Assembly (NCBI RefSeq): GCF_030272615.1
Contig: NC_081405.1
Location: 25,996,272 to 26,060,271, forward strand
Reading direction: 5' to 3'
Length of the DNA stretch: 64,000 nucleotides
Source of the DNA: Cryptomeria japonica
Taxonomy: Eukaryota; Streptophyta; Pinopsida; Cupressales; Cupressaceae
The position numbers were made by a program, and so were the translations under genes. Below, piece after piece: positions 35,900 to 46,841 of this stretch. Below the pieces are notes generated by a model. It was not told where the DNA came from and made no database searches. It worked only from the letters and a program-made list of their open reading frames with translations. Position 1 is the stretch's first letter. Each line of letters starts with the position of its first letter.

Positions 35900-37557
35900 T
35901 GTGTGGGGGAAAAAGCAAGACTAGGTTATCATGCCCTAATCCTACCTTTTGACACACATTACGGAATACGAAAGAGCCTAGAGGTATCACACAATTGGCT
36001 ACTTCTTTTTGTGAAAGAGAGAGCCATGGGCTACCTATTAGGATTTCTATTCCTTTGTTGTAATTGAAAGGTAAGATTATGCAAGTTCAATTCCTAACCT
36101 TAAAATGCAAGTATGAACTAATAACAAGATTGCAGAATTAAACTTAAACAAGGGAAAGTTGTAAACACAAAGACAAGACAAGAATGCAGATGCGTACCCG
36201 GATTCAAAATTTGACTGAAAATGTTCGGGATGGGGGCGCAGGCGCCACTGTCCTGATTCTGTCCCAGAACTGCACCTGAAATTGTTGTTTTGCACTCTGG
36301 AAAACTGTCTGAAATGCTATCTGTCAGGAGGACCAGGGTGCCCAGCACCTCTGTCCCAAGGACCAGGGTGCCCAGCGCCCCTGTCCTGGCAGGACCAGGG
36401 CACCCCACGCCCCTGTCCTTGTCTTTTGCTCTGCAATTTGGTGTGGAGTGCTATCTCGACCTGCTTTTCCCGGATCTGTAACTTGCGGTGTCGTCCGAGT
36501 CCCGAAACCTGCACTTATATCTGAAAAAGGTGTTTGGGCTGCTATATAGGGTTTTGCCTTAGTCAAACCCCCGCTTCGGTGATTTCCACCTCCATGAATA
36601 GCCAAGTTGTATTGTAAAATTAATGTGTGTGGAGACCTTGTGTGTGTGCAAGATCTAAAATGCAAGTAAGCAAACTAGAGCAACCTAGAAAGTAAACCCT
36701 AATTGCTTGTAAATGATAATGTAAATGCTCTAAATCAAGATGCAAAGTGATCTAAAGCATGAATAAATGATATATTGAAGCTTATGCAAAGACATGAAAA
36801 CAACATGAAATCATACCCAACCCCCAAGGGAGAGGTACAAGCCAATCTTCAGTTGGTGATCTCCTATTGTTCTTCAATGTCTTCCAAGCCCTAAATGGAT
36901 GAATGGAATTGATAAATGCTTGATAGAGGGATGTTGAATGTTGTTGAAGTCTTCAAAGATCTACTCTTTCACTGCATATGAGGTTCCTGAAAACAAAATT
37001 CCCATCCTTTCAAATGAAGAAAGAGAGCTCTTATGTATGAACCCTAGGTCATAATTTCATCTTTTGGCCGACCTAGAGATTGAATCTCCCACCAATTTCT
37101 TGGGGTTAAGCTTTATTTTATGATTGGATCATGCTCCTAAAATTTTGGGAAAAATGTCCAGGACCGTGTGCACTCCGGGCGCCATGGTCCTGGCAACTTT
37201 TCACCAAATTTTCAGGGCCGTCAGATATGATGATTTTAGAGAGAATCCCGAAGTTACAGGTGATTTCGAGATGTTTTGACCCCCAAAATCAAGCCCCCAA
37301 GTTCAAAATAGGGCTTAATTAGGGTTTTTGATTAGATGATGTATTGGAGGAATAACATGAAAAGGGGCACACTTTAATGAAAGGGCCCAACTTTATGATG
37401 TGAAGGATGATGAAATAGGACCTTAGACCTAATTAATTTGATTAATTAAGTGCTAAAGGAGAAATGCAATGCAAAATGTAAAATGCACCAACGCGGGTGC
37501 TAAACTAGGTGTGAAATTGTACCACCCTAGCAAGTGCATACAATTTACGACGCTACA
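35900..37557 (-). repeat. G2 3' LTR (1,658 bp)
   Basis: It begins TGTGTGGGGGAAAAAG and ends GACGCTACA, matching 46842-48497 along its length. It holds a three-unit ~30-bp minisatellite (36329-36420) and a CGGGCGCCATGGTCC motif near 37170. Confidence 0.93.
36329..36420 (+). repeat. 30-bp minisatellite in the G2 LTR
   Basis: Three tandem units of about 30 bp begin AGGACCAGGGTGCCCAGC. The other LTR carries the same array at 47271-47357 with slightly shorter units. Confidence 0.8.
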
Positions 37558-37585
37558 TTTAGCCCCCACTTTAGCGGTCATATGA
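37558..37585 (-). other. G2 polypurine tract
   Basis: The minus strand reads GCTAAAGTGGGGGCTAAA directly before the LTR start TGTAGCG. Confidence 0.8.
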
Positions 37586-38138
37586 GTACTACGTGCATAT
37601 GCAAGCTAAAGTACAGAAAGTAAACATCATTTGAAAAAGGATATATCCATAAGTTGTCGGACGAAGCCCCCAGCGGTATCTGCAGTACACAGTTAGGAAC
37701 CGCACCCTACAAAACACATGTTAGATCACAAAATCATCTAATGCTTACTAAGGAAGGTGATGAAATTTGTGAGTAGCTATATGCCCCCCCCTGTTTTGAC
37801 TTGCTTATTAGGGAGGTGAAACAGGGTAGCATGTTTACTTATGACAAATTGTGTAAGAGAGTATTGATGAGGGATGTTCACTAAAAAGGCTTCATTAGAG
37901 CACTTTTTGAAACATCTCGAGAGTAGGGGAATGAAAATATGATTCCTACAACATAAACAGTTCGAAAATCGCATCTCTCAAACTCAAGTTATGATGAAAT
38001 GAGTGATAGAGGAAAATTAGGGTTTTGAAAGTAAATGTAAAGGAATGAAAGTATATACCTTGAAAGTGACATTTGCATTTGTCACTTTGTTGATTTCTGA
38101 ATATTGTCTATTGCAGCAGAGCCCACACAGCCATCATC

Positions 38139-38220
38139 ATGCCTTCACGACGACCGGAGCATCCCATGAGGATTGAGATCTTGTGACAAGCCGTGATCAA
38201 TGACGAGCCACTAGACGAGG
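38139..38220 (+). pseudogene. G2 PMD gene, probable exon 1
   Basis: By position it matches exon 1 of G1 and G3 and ends at a GTGAGT donor (38221). The ATG at 38139 is not in frame with exon 2 and soon meets a stop; a second ATG (38167) is in phase but hits a TGA. The start is therefore uncertain or broken. Confidence 0.45.
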
Positions 38221-38530
38221 TGAGTTGACTGAACGTTGACTTTTGATTTTCTGCATTTGACTTTCTGTGATCGTTTGCGGGCCCTGGAATCTGACCGTGG
38301 GTCCCACACAGGGTGCCATGGTCCCTGTGGGGTGCCATAGTCCCTGACAGGGTGCCATGGTCCCTGACAGGGCGCCATGGTCCCTTCAGGGCGCCATGGT
38401 CCCTGATAGGGCGCCATGGTCCCAATCAGGAATTGGCGAGAGATACCAGGGTTAGCATACGATGTTCGACAGTTTGCATGAATGATTTTGATGATTGAGT
38501 ACTGATTATAGTTATGTTTTTGTGTTGCAG
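38221..38530 (+). repeat. G2 PMD intron 1 with a ~20-bp minisatellite
   Basis: GTGAGT to TTGTGTTGCAG. At 38308-38423 about six tandem units of 'CAGGGCGCCATGGTCCCTGA' occur. The same GGGCGCCATGGTCC motif lies in both LTRs of this element. Confidence 0.75.
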
Positions 38531-40628
38531 GGTCTCCCATACATGAGAGAGCATACAGCGGGGTAGATTCTTCGCAGTTTGCGAGATCAGATTCCTCGGC
38601 TGACTCAAGCAAAGAGAGACACATTGTCGATCATGGGTTTATGGTCTATGATTCTTATGCTGACCATTCGATTTCATCCCGTGATGCTGATGGCACTCAT
38701 GGAGCGATGGGATCCTGACACATGCACGTTCCAGCTTCTAGTAGGGGAGATGACGGTGACACTTGAGGATGTGTACCGCATTCTTTGCCTACCGATCAGA
38801 GGAGCTACTGTGACATATGTGACCGATCGGTCAGTAGAGGATCATCAGAGGGAGCAGGTATATTGCATAGGGAGAGTCATGCCGAGTGAGACGAGAGGTC
38901 GTATCATGGTCAACTGGCTCTTACATCCTACAGGAGAGGTGCCCCTCATGAGACGTCTTATGATAGCCATCATTGCACTAGCTGTCTGCCCTAATGGGCG
39001 AGGTACACACATGCATGGGGGTCTCACATGGTGCATCAGGGCCATGGAGAGACATAGGAGAGTATACGCCTGGGGTCGGAGTATGCTTGCACATCTCTAT
39101 CACGACCTCGAGGAGTATGTTTTCGGATAGGGTTGTAGCTTGATGACATGCACACTTCTGCAGGTGTGGATATTTGAGCACTTTACATGCACCAGGCCTG
39201 TCGGCTATCCGATGAGTGCGGCTAGCGAGCGACCTAGGGTATTTTCTTATCCACTTACCAGCGAGTGGAGATTTGGAGATCTACTATATTTGAGAGTGAC
39301 ATTTGACAGATTGACCGCTGAGGTGACTGTGTGGAGACCATATCTGCGGATGCACAGATGGGATGGGATGGAGAGACAGATAGCATGCTTACTGAGGAAC
39401 CGCCTTCTGAGAGGGCGATATCCACACATCATAGTCCCATTCTACTTTGATCGAGTATGGAGGCAGTTTGGGCTAGAGCAGTGTGTTCCAGTCGATGTGC
39501 CCATCTACACTCGACACTCACGAGTCCTTCCCAGACCCAGAGCAGTAGCGAGACCTATGATAGATGATATTGAGATCACAGATATAGAGGGGTCTGACCA
39601 GGATGTGGTCACTGATTATGCTGTAGATCCCGGGGCACAGCGTAGATATCTCTCATGGTTTATGAGATCATACCCAGGGCCTATCTTTCCACCAGATCAC
39701 CCGACAGGCCATCCAGGCCCATGGAGACATGGAGACCGAGATGAGGATTAGGGATCTAGGTCGGAGGAGGGAGAGGGTCATGAGGAGGGAGGAGATCCTG
39801 ATCCACCCACAGGGGATAAGCCTAGTGTCAAGAAGGAGGAGGATGATGACATAGATATAGATGAGGAGAATGAGGATGCAGGTGAGGATGCGGACGAGGA
39901 TGAGGATGAGGATAGAGATGATGAGGAGGGGTCAGATGCTACTCCCCACCATTCAGGAGATGATACCATAGCCCTGGATCCTCCTCTTATTCCCCAAAAG
40001 GGGGAACATGAGGCGATACAAAGACCTATTTCTAGTACGGGCCAGCCTACACCCATTGTGCACAGATTATTTGAGCGTGGGGAGCCTAGTAGTTCCCAGT
40101 CACAGATGCTACCATATCACGATCCCTACTGGCGTGAGGGAGATCCAGGTATAGTAGGTTTATATTGATTGATTGATATTTTGATGATATAAAATGGTAC
40201 TAATACATGATCTGTTCTACTGCTACAGCTAATGTGCAGGAGTGGCGTTCTCTGATCCAGCAAGCAGTGACAGATATCTCCACGACGGCACAGATCCCTA
40301 GTTCCTCATAGATTGCTTATAGAGCTCAAGGGAACGCAGGTCGGCATGATGATTTATTTTCCCATTTCGAGTATAGGTAGAGATATGGAGGGAGAGAGAG
40401 CGAGCTCTATCAAAGGACCTTCAGTGGGCACATCGTGATCTAGTAGCAGCTAAGGCCGAGGTTACCTCGTATCGCGCGATCCTTATGGATAGGGATCGTA
40501 GGAGTTCCTCTCAGATCCATTCACGATCTATATCACGGTATACCCCTATGGGTCCACCTGCATGGCTGGATCAGGAGGGAGAATCTAGTCGTCACTCTCC
40601 AGCCACCAGCCCTAGGGATAGGAGATGA
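38531..40628 (+). pseudogene. G2 antisense PMD gene, exons 2 and 3
   Basis: Exon 2 (38531-40148) is one frame of about 539 codons. PMD-family features are the hallmark block ERWDPDTCTF...GEMTVTLEDVYRIL (about 38700), VWIFEHF (about 39165), FDRVWRQFGL (about 39448) and an acidic Asp/Glu tail (about 39830-39940). An 80-nt intron (GTATAG...CTACAG, 40149-40228) leads in phase to exon 3, whose coiled, charged end (SKDLQWAHRDLVAAKAEVTSYR) finishes at a TGA at 40626. In-frame stops at 38564, 39128, 39749 and 40309 are all TAG, and there is no frameshift in exon 2. A change of frame near 40336-40380 may mark a further short intron or a lesion. It is convergent with pol. Confidence 0.8.
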
Positions 40629-41233
40629 TCTTATGATGTAGGGTAGGTCACATTTTGGATGTGTAGTGACCTACCTTTGTATATTGATCCACATATATAT
40701 ATATATATATATACATGCTTCTTTGTCTCAAACGTGTTATCTTTAATGTCTAAAAACAATGTGTATTTTGATTAAAGTTAATACATTTGGTAGATGTGCA
40801 TGTATGTTCTGAATTTAATTTCCATGTGATTGATTTCTCAATGCTCCATGATTAAATTGATACATGTGTGACTCAATTAAAATATTTAATCAAGTACTAC
40901 ATTGATGATAGGGAAGAAAAATGTGTTAAGCCTAAGAATCATATAACTAATGTGATTTAATTTGAATTTAAACACAACATGACACGATTCAACTTAACAC
41001 ATAAAGATATTGTATAATATGTCAACATAATGAAAAATGTAAATCTTTTACAATTTACATAAAATGAATTCAAGACAAACCATAAAGTAAAGAAACACGC
41101 TTGTCAGGAACGAAGCAATATAGATTAAACAAAACATCATTTAATTCCATTTGCTCTAACAAAGATATGCTAACATATCATCCAATTTTGAAGAAGTGAG
41201 AAAGGAAATAGATGAATGATAAGGAATGAGGAA
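40629..41233. other. Spacer between the convergent PMD gene and pol in G2
   Basis: AT-rich, no ORF. It contains an (AT)n microsatellite at 40691-40713. The equivalent spacer in G3 also has an (AT)n run near 60248. Confidence 0.6.
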
Positions 41234-42405
41234 TTAAGCATAGTATCTACGCAAGTGCATAGCGTTTATAGGGTCTTTAAGAGATGTACAGTCTACACCC
41301 GCTATTTTGTAAGCACATGATCCATAATCTTCAATAACAATGTATGGTCCAAGCCAATTAGGACTAAATTTTCCCTTTTCTTCAGGTAAGGCATTCACAT
41401 TGCGCTGATTCTCATAGAGCACTAAGTCACCCACTAAGAAGAAACGTTGAATAACCTTATCATTATAGCTTTGTTGTAGAGTTTTGTGATACGCTTGAAT
41501 ATGCTCAAGAGCATTTATACGCTGTTCATCAAGCATCTCAAGCTGTTGAAGTCTTTGTTCTCTATAAGCATCATCATCTATTATACCTTTGAGAGAAACT
41601 CTCAGTGACGGAATCTCTAATTCTAAAGGCATAATAGCATCAGCACCATAAACAAGATTATAAGGTGTAGTTTCAGTAGCAATTCGTACGCTCGTTCGGT
41701 AGGCCCAAAGAGCATAGATTAGCTGAGTACTCCAATCCTTACCATGCTTATTCACAGTTTTATGAATAATTTGTTCAATTATCTTATTGGATGATTCGGC
41801 TTGACCATTTGACTGAGGATAGTATGGTGTAGAAAATCGATGTTTGATATAATACTTCTCAAGGAATTTCTTCACATCCTTATTCTTAAATGATGTCCCA
41901 TTATCAGAGATTATAGTGGAAGGTATCCCAAATCGAGAAATAATGTTTTCTAGAAGGAATCGACAAATCGCTTCAGCAGTAGTAGAGCGAAGGGGAACGG
42001 CTTCTACCCACTTTGTAAAGTAATCTGTTGCGGTTATAATGAAAGTATGTCCTTGAGATGAAGGAGGGGAGATTTTACCATTAAGATCCAGCCCCCATGG
42101 AGAGAAGGGCCAAGAAGCTACATGAGAACGAATTTCTTGGCCAGGAGCATGAATTTCTTGGGCAGAAGCTACATGCGAAGCAATCTTTGAACCAAGGATT
42201 TGCCTCCAAAATGCCCCCCACAGGCACCTGAATGGGCCTCTTCAAGGGTAATAGGGATTTCTGATTTGTTAAGACAACAAAGGAGAAGACCGTTATAACC
42301 CCTTCGGTAAAGAACATTAGAAAGAATGATATATCTAGCGGATAGCTTGCAAACTCTAGCCCTAGTGTTCCTATTAGCGGAATCAGGAAAGGTACCATCA
42401 GTCAA
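41234..42405 (-). pseudogene. G2 integrase
   Basis: Minus-strand reading: HHCC zinc-binding start (EEAHSGACGGHF) down to LLRM near 42169, then an abnormal stretch (42110-42180), then the catalytic core from WGLDL. The core has Asp in ITATDYF, Asp in IISDNGTSF and Glu in SNGQAESSN, so DDE is intact. The C-terminal region ends KDPINAMHLRRYYA at 41234. The Cys-Cys half of the zinc domain is missing, replaced by a short local duplication. Confidence 0.85.
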
Positions 42406-43191
42406 TTATCTTACGATATGCGAATACCATTCATCTAAGTCTATAAAGTCACAACATGTCACCACGCTAGAATCATCTACGATAGCTGGAGAAATAAGGT
42501 TGTGAATAACAAATTTAAGATCAACCATAGGGTCCTCTAAAGATATCAAAGAAGCCACACATTCCATTGCGTCCACATGTTGATTATCTTTTCGAGGAAC
42601 AGGTTCCATGGTGTAAGAATCAAATTTTTGTAACAAAGAGATAGCAAGGTCTTTATATTGTGATAATTTGTCTTGTTTCGCTTGATATAGTCCTGTTACT
42701 TGTCTTATAATCAATTGAGAATCTCCAAAAATATGTATGTGTTTTATATTCAAAGCTAAGGCTGCCTTTATTCCTGCTATAAGAGCCTCATACTCAGCGA
42801 TGTTATTGGTACATAGGAAATTGAGACGATAAGACAAGGGAATAGACTTCTTTGTAGGAGAAATCATAACAACACCTACCCCCAATCCTGTACGACACTT
42901 AGAGCCATCAAAGTATAACTCCCAAGTTTCATCTTTCTCTGTACAAAGGATGAAGTCGTCAGGAAAAGACTCAGGGTTAGGGAAGGAGAAAGGTGAAGGG
43001 GCCTCAACTAGGTGATCGGTCAACGCTTGCCCTTTAATTTCTCTTTGTGAAACAAATTTAAGGTCAAATTCAATTAACATCATAACCCACTTAGCTAGGC
43101 GTCCTGATAAATCAGTTTTAGAGAAAAGATGCTTCAAAGGATCAAACCTTACCATGATGTGGACTTCTGAATTTAAGAGATAATGTCTCAA
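42406..43191 (-). pseudogene. G2 RT-RNase H connection and second RNase H
   Basis: The end of the classic RNase H (HYLLNSEVHIMVRFDPLKHL...) is followed by an additional RNase H with FDGS, NNIAEYEAL and GDSQL, plus a late Asp in HVDAM; all four acidic residues are present. A second RNase H of this kind marks the Tat lineage. It is in the same frame as RT, separated by a TAG at 43192-43194, and ends at a TAA before integrase. Confidence 0.85.
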
Positions 43192-43194
43192 TTT

Positions 43195-44124
43195 CTAAGT
43201 CGCAAACACCAAGGCCAAGCATTGTCTTTCTATCGCAGAATATCGGGTCTCATAATCGAGTAAGGTACGACTTATATAATAAACCGGACACTCCTTACCG
43301 TCTTTATCATGTTGTGCCAATAATACTGCAAGAGCATGAGAGGAAGCAGCTGTATAAAGAAGGAAGGGTTGAGAAGGTTCAGCCGGTCGAAGGATAGGAG
43401 GATTAGCCAGATACACTTTTAAATCTTCAAATGCTTGCTGACAATCTTCATTCCATTGAAAAGTGATATTCTTTTTGAGAAGCTGAGTAAAAGGAAAAGT
43501 GTGATCCACAAGCTGAGATACAAACCCACGAATAGCTTGAATCTTTCCTTGTAAGCTTTTGAGTTGAGACACATTTCTAGGAGGTGGCATGTTGACAATA
43601 GCATCTATTTTCTTATTATCCACCTCAATCCCATGATGCGAAACTATGAATCCTAAAAGTTTTCCACTATCCACACCAAAAACACATTTTCGGGGATTCA
43701 AGCGCATGTGATATTTATGAATTCTTTCAAAGATTTGACGAAGGATTTTAATATGATCTATGTGGAGAATGGATTTGGCCAAAATATCATCAACATAATC
43801 CTCTAAAATCTTATGCATATAATCATAAAAGATAAGGGTCATCACTCGTTGATAAGTTGCACCGGCATTTTTAAGTCCAAAAGGCATCATTATCCAACAA
43901 AACGTTCCCCAAGGAGTGGTGAAAGCAGTTTTGAATTGATCTTGAGGGTTAATGTAAATTTGATTGTATCCTGAAAAACCATCCATGAAGGATAACAAGG
44001 CATGTCCTGCCGTAGAATCAACTATCATGTCAATGTTTGGAAGAGGGAAATCATATTTTAAAGAAGCCTTATTTAAATCTCGAAAATCGATACACATTCT
44101 TATTTTATTATCTGGTTTAGCCAC
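43195..44124 (-). pseudogene. G2 reverse transcriptase
   Basis: A 310-residue open segment has RT motifs in order: RMCIDFRDLNKA, SFMDGFSGYNQI, FGLKNAGATYQR, the active site EDYVDDILAKS (intact) and KLLGFIVS. The 5' junction with the upstream frame (44100-45614) is a frameshift near 44110. The following RNase H has TAAS where an acidic residue is usual. Confidence 0.9.
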
Positions 44125-45614
44125 AACGATCCAGCCTCCAATAACTTTTCAATCTCAGCCTTAACAAGCAGAGCCACCTTAGGATTCATTTTTTGAATCT
44201 TTTGTTTCACGGGCTTAGCATCAAGAACTAAGACAATATTATGGGTAACAATCTTAGGATCTATACCAGGCATGTCAAAGTATGTCCAAGCAAAGATCTC
44301 GGGGAATTCATGCAATAAATCTTCATATTGTTTTTGTTCCTCTTCATCCAAACATTTTCCAATTTTAATAACTTTTTCTTCATTGCAAGGATCCATCTTA
44401 ACATTAGTGGTGTCACTTATGAGAAGATTACTTTGTTGAGGAGTATCCTTTAACTGAGGGAATTCTTTCACAATCTCATCATTATCAATCTCTTTTCCAA
44501 AATAGGCTTCACTGTTCAAACAATAAGGGAGTCCCCTATTGTGATGATAACGAGGAAGAGTATCATATGCTCCTACAAACTCAGCTAAAGCATCATCCGT
44601 AGGAAAAACATCCAAAGCACAGGCACACGAAGGATCCTCATCAATGTACTCGGGGTGTTGCATTGATAGAGATGTAGAAATAGTATTAACACTAATACAT
44701 GGTCTCTTAGAAGCTTTAGTGCGCTTGCAGGGATTATAGCCAAGTCCAAAGGCATAATTGTGAAAATTATTCTCTAGAGGAACCTTTATCCCTTGTTTGT
44801 GAGTGGCACAACCATTTCCATGATACCCATGCTTAGCAAAAATGCGAAAACCATGACCATAACGATCAGCCATTTCAGAAAGAGAAGGCGGTTTTTCATA
44901 AGACAAAGAGTCAAACTCTTCAGAATTAGAGGTGTGAGGAGAAGAAGTTTGAGAAGCAGCCACAAAATTATTGCTCATAGGCTCAGGTAATGTTGATTGA
45001 TTTTTAGCTTCTTCCTTCTTTTCAACTTTAAGCTCTCTAGAAGGAACCTTATATTCACCTACAAAGGTGGGATTAAAATCAAGGGATCCCCAATCGTCGT
45101 CTGCGAGAACCTTCTCAGGATCAAAATCCTTCTTATGTGTAGTTTCAAGTCGAGAAGAGTCTTCTTCAGGAGCTCCAGACTCATCCAAAGAATTTTGATC
45201 ATCAGAGAGCGAGGATTCATCAATAGGTATCTTGTTTAAAGAGTCATCACTAGATGAGGATGGCTTAGAAAAATCCCCTTTGGAAGTAGATGTTTGCAAA
45301 CAAGCTTGAAAATTAGTATCACCTATCAAGGTATACGTCTTATTGTTATAAATAAATTTAACTTGTCTATGCAATGTAGAGGGAACAACTTGCATACTGT
45401 GAATCCAAGGTCTCCCTAATAACAACTTGTATGTTATATTTCCCGACATAACATGGATAGGAGTAGGCAAAGTAACAGGCCCCACTATGATGGGTAAGGT
45501 GATAGTACCTAATGAAGTTTTAGCCACATTATCAAAGCCTCGAATAGGATGAGAGTCTGGCTCAATTAGGGATGTATCCACATTCATCTTATGCAAAAGA
45601 TTAATGCTACACAC
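44100..45614 (-). pseudogene. G2 protease and RT N-terminal linker
   Basis: 504 open codons. Just upstream, across a TGA (about 45642) from the preceding ORF, is the aspartic-protease motif VDNGSGLNV, in the form typical of Tat elements. It continues with LLGRPWIH and ends in the pre-RT segment ALLVKAEIEKLLEAG. A long low-complexity acidic linker (about 44500-45200) separates protease and RT. Confidence 0.85.
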
Positions 45615-45644
45615 ATTAAGACCAGAGCCATTATCTACTAGTGT

Positions 45645-46673
45645 TCATCTTATAGCAGTGTCTTTCATGATAACCACAATCATCAAGGGATCATATTGAT
45701 GTTGAATTTCACTAGTAGGCAACTCATCTTGGGTAAACACAATTTGAGCTTTAGGATTCATCACAGAGTTAACCAAAGATGCTATATTACTAGATGTATT
45801 CAGTGGAGGAACATTCAAATCTTTCAAGGCATCTTGTAACATTCCATGATGAGCGGAAGAAGTTTGAATCAAATCCCAAAGGGATATCTTAGCAGGGGTA
45901 ACTTTAAGTTGTTCTATGAGATCATATTCCTTACTAAGAACTTGTGAAATACGTGGAGCTTGCAGAAGAATTGGTTGAGGATTCGGAAGAGAAACTGGAA
46001 TAACAGGAGGAGGACTAGGCTGCCTATTATTTCTGGTATGATAAGTATGGGCAACCACATGATAACTCTCTCTAGTTATTTGCTTGGCATAACTATAAGG
46101 ACTTATAGGTTTTCTTCCTTGCACAGTGATGATTGGTTTATTCGGAGTACGAAAGGAATCATGATCATACCCTCCTTGGACAGTAAGGAGAGGTGATTTA
46201 GGAACTTGAAAGGTGGGAGAAGGATAAGCACCTTGGACTTCAAAGAGAGGCTTTTTATGCTCATTCAAGTTTATCATGTTAACCAATTTAGAAGTCTTGT
46301 TCTTGTTTAAAGATTTTGATAAAGCCACAAAGTCATCAATAGCATCATCCAACAAAGTATGATCATAGCTATCAAAAGGTTTATCTTTTGGTTCAAAATG
46401 AGATATCTCCTCATAGAGGGGATTGTTGAAAACAACCATGTTACTAGATTTAGTGGAAGAGTTGATAGGAATGTACCCTTGAGAGGAATCATTCAACTTA
46501 TCTTTCTCATCACAACGAAATGGCATAGTAACAAGGTTTATGAGTTTTTGGTAAAATGAAGGTTTGGCATCTTTAGGGTTCAAAAACTCATCTAAAGCTT
46601 CATCTAATTCATCTTGGCTATACTCATAATAATCATCATAAGCATGAACATTTTGCAAATAAAAGTCTGACAT
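45645..46673 (-). CDS. G2 N-terminal ORF (342 aa), gag-protease linker without recognisable gag
   Basis: The start is MSDFYLQNVHAYDDYYEYSQ, only about 150 bp after the primer site. The last third resembles the Tat region before protease (YDLIEQLKVTPAKISLWDLIQTS, then FTQDELP). I see no capsid-type gag domain and no CCHC zinc knuckle. The first ~200 residues are acidic and contain three degenerate repeats around VQGAYPSP / VQGGYDHD / VQGRKPIS (about 46100-46230). The frame is open to the TGA leading into protease. Confidence 0.65.
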   Translation of the reverse strand: MSDFYLQNVHAYDDYYEYSQDELDEALDEFLNPKDAKPSFYQKLINLVTMPFRCDEKDKLNDSSQGYIPINSSTKSSNMVVFNNPLYEEISHFEPKDKPFDSYDHTLLDDAIDDFVALSKSLNKNKTSKLVNMINLNEHKKPLFEVQGAYPSPTFQVPKSPLLTVQGGYDHDSFRTPNKPIITVQGRKPISPYSYAKQITRESYHVVAHTYHTRNNRQPSPPPVIPVSLPNPQPILLQAPRISQVLSKEYDLIEQLKVTPAKISLWDLIQTSSAHHGMLQDALKDLNVPPLNTSSNIASLVNSVMNPKAQIVFTQDELPTSEIQHQYDPLMIVVIMKDTAIR

Positions 46674-46820
46674 TTTGAAATAAAAGTTGCATGAAATTTA
46701 AACACACAATGCAAAGAAACACACTTTTTTTTTTTTTTCTTTTTAATGAAAATGAAATGAAAACACACTAAATCTAGATCTAGATCTAACAAATGCAATG
46801 CAAGAGGAAGCAATGATAGA

Positions 46821-46838
46821 TTCACGTCGGGTTCACCA
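46821..46838 (-). other. G2 primer-binding site
   Basis: The minus strand reads TGGTGAACCCGACGTGAA three bases from the 5' LTR end, beginning TGG as expected for pairing with a tRNA CCA tail. I could not assign the tRNA. Confidence 0.7.
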
Positions 46839-46841
46839 AAA

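Noticed and set aside
36118-36665. Minus-strand ORFs over the G2 LTR minisatellite, repeated at 47019-47348
   Set aside because: They are readings of the GC-rich LTR minisatellite, not conserved in length between the two LTRs.
38531-40628. The PMD gene as a host gene
   Set aside because: It lies inside the LTR boundaries of G2, and homologues occupy the same place in G1 and G3.
40691-40713. (AT)n microsatellite as a functional site
   Set aside because: Common low-complexity sequence in AT-rich spacers; recorded only within the spacer entry.
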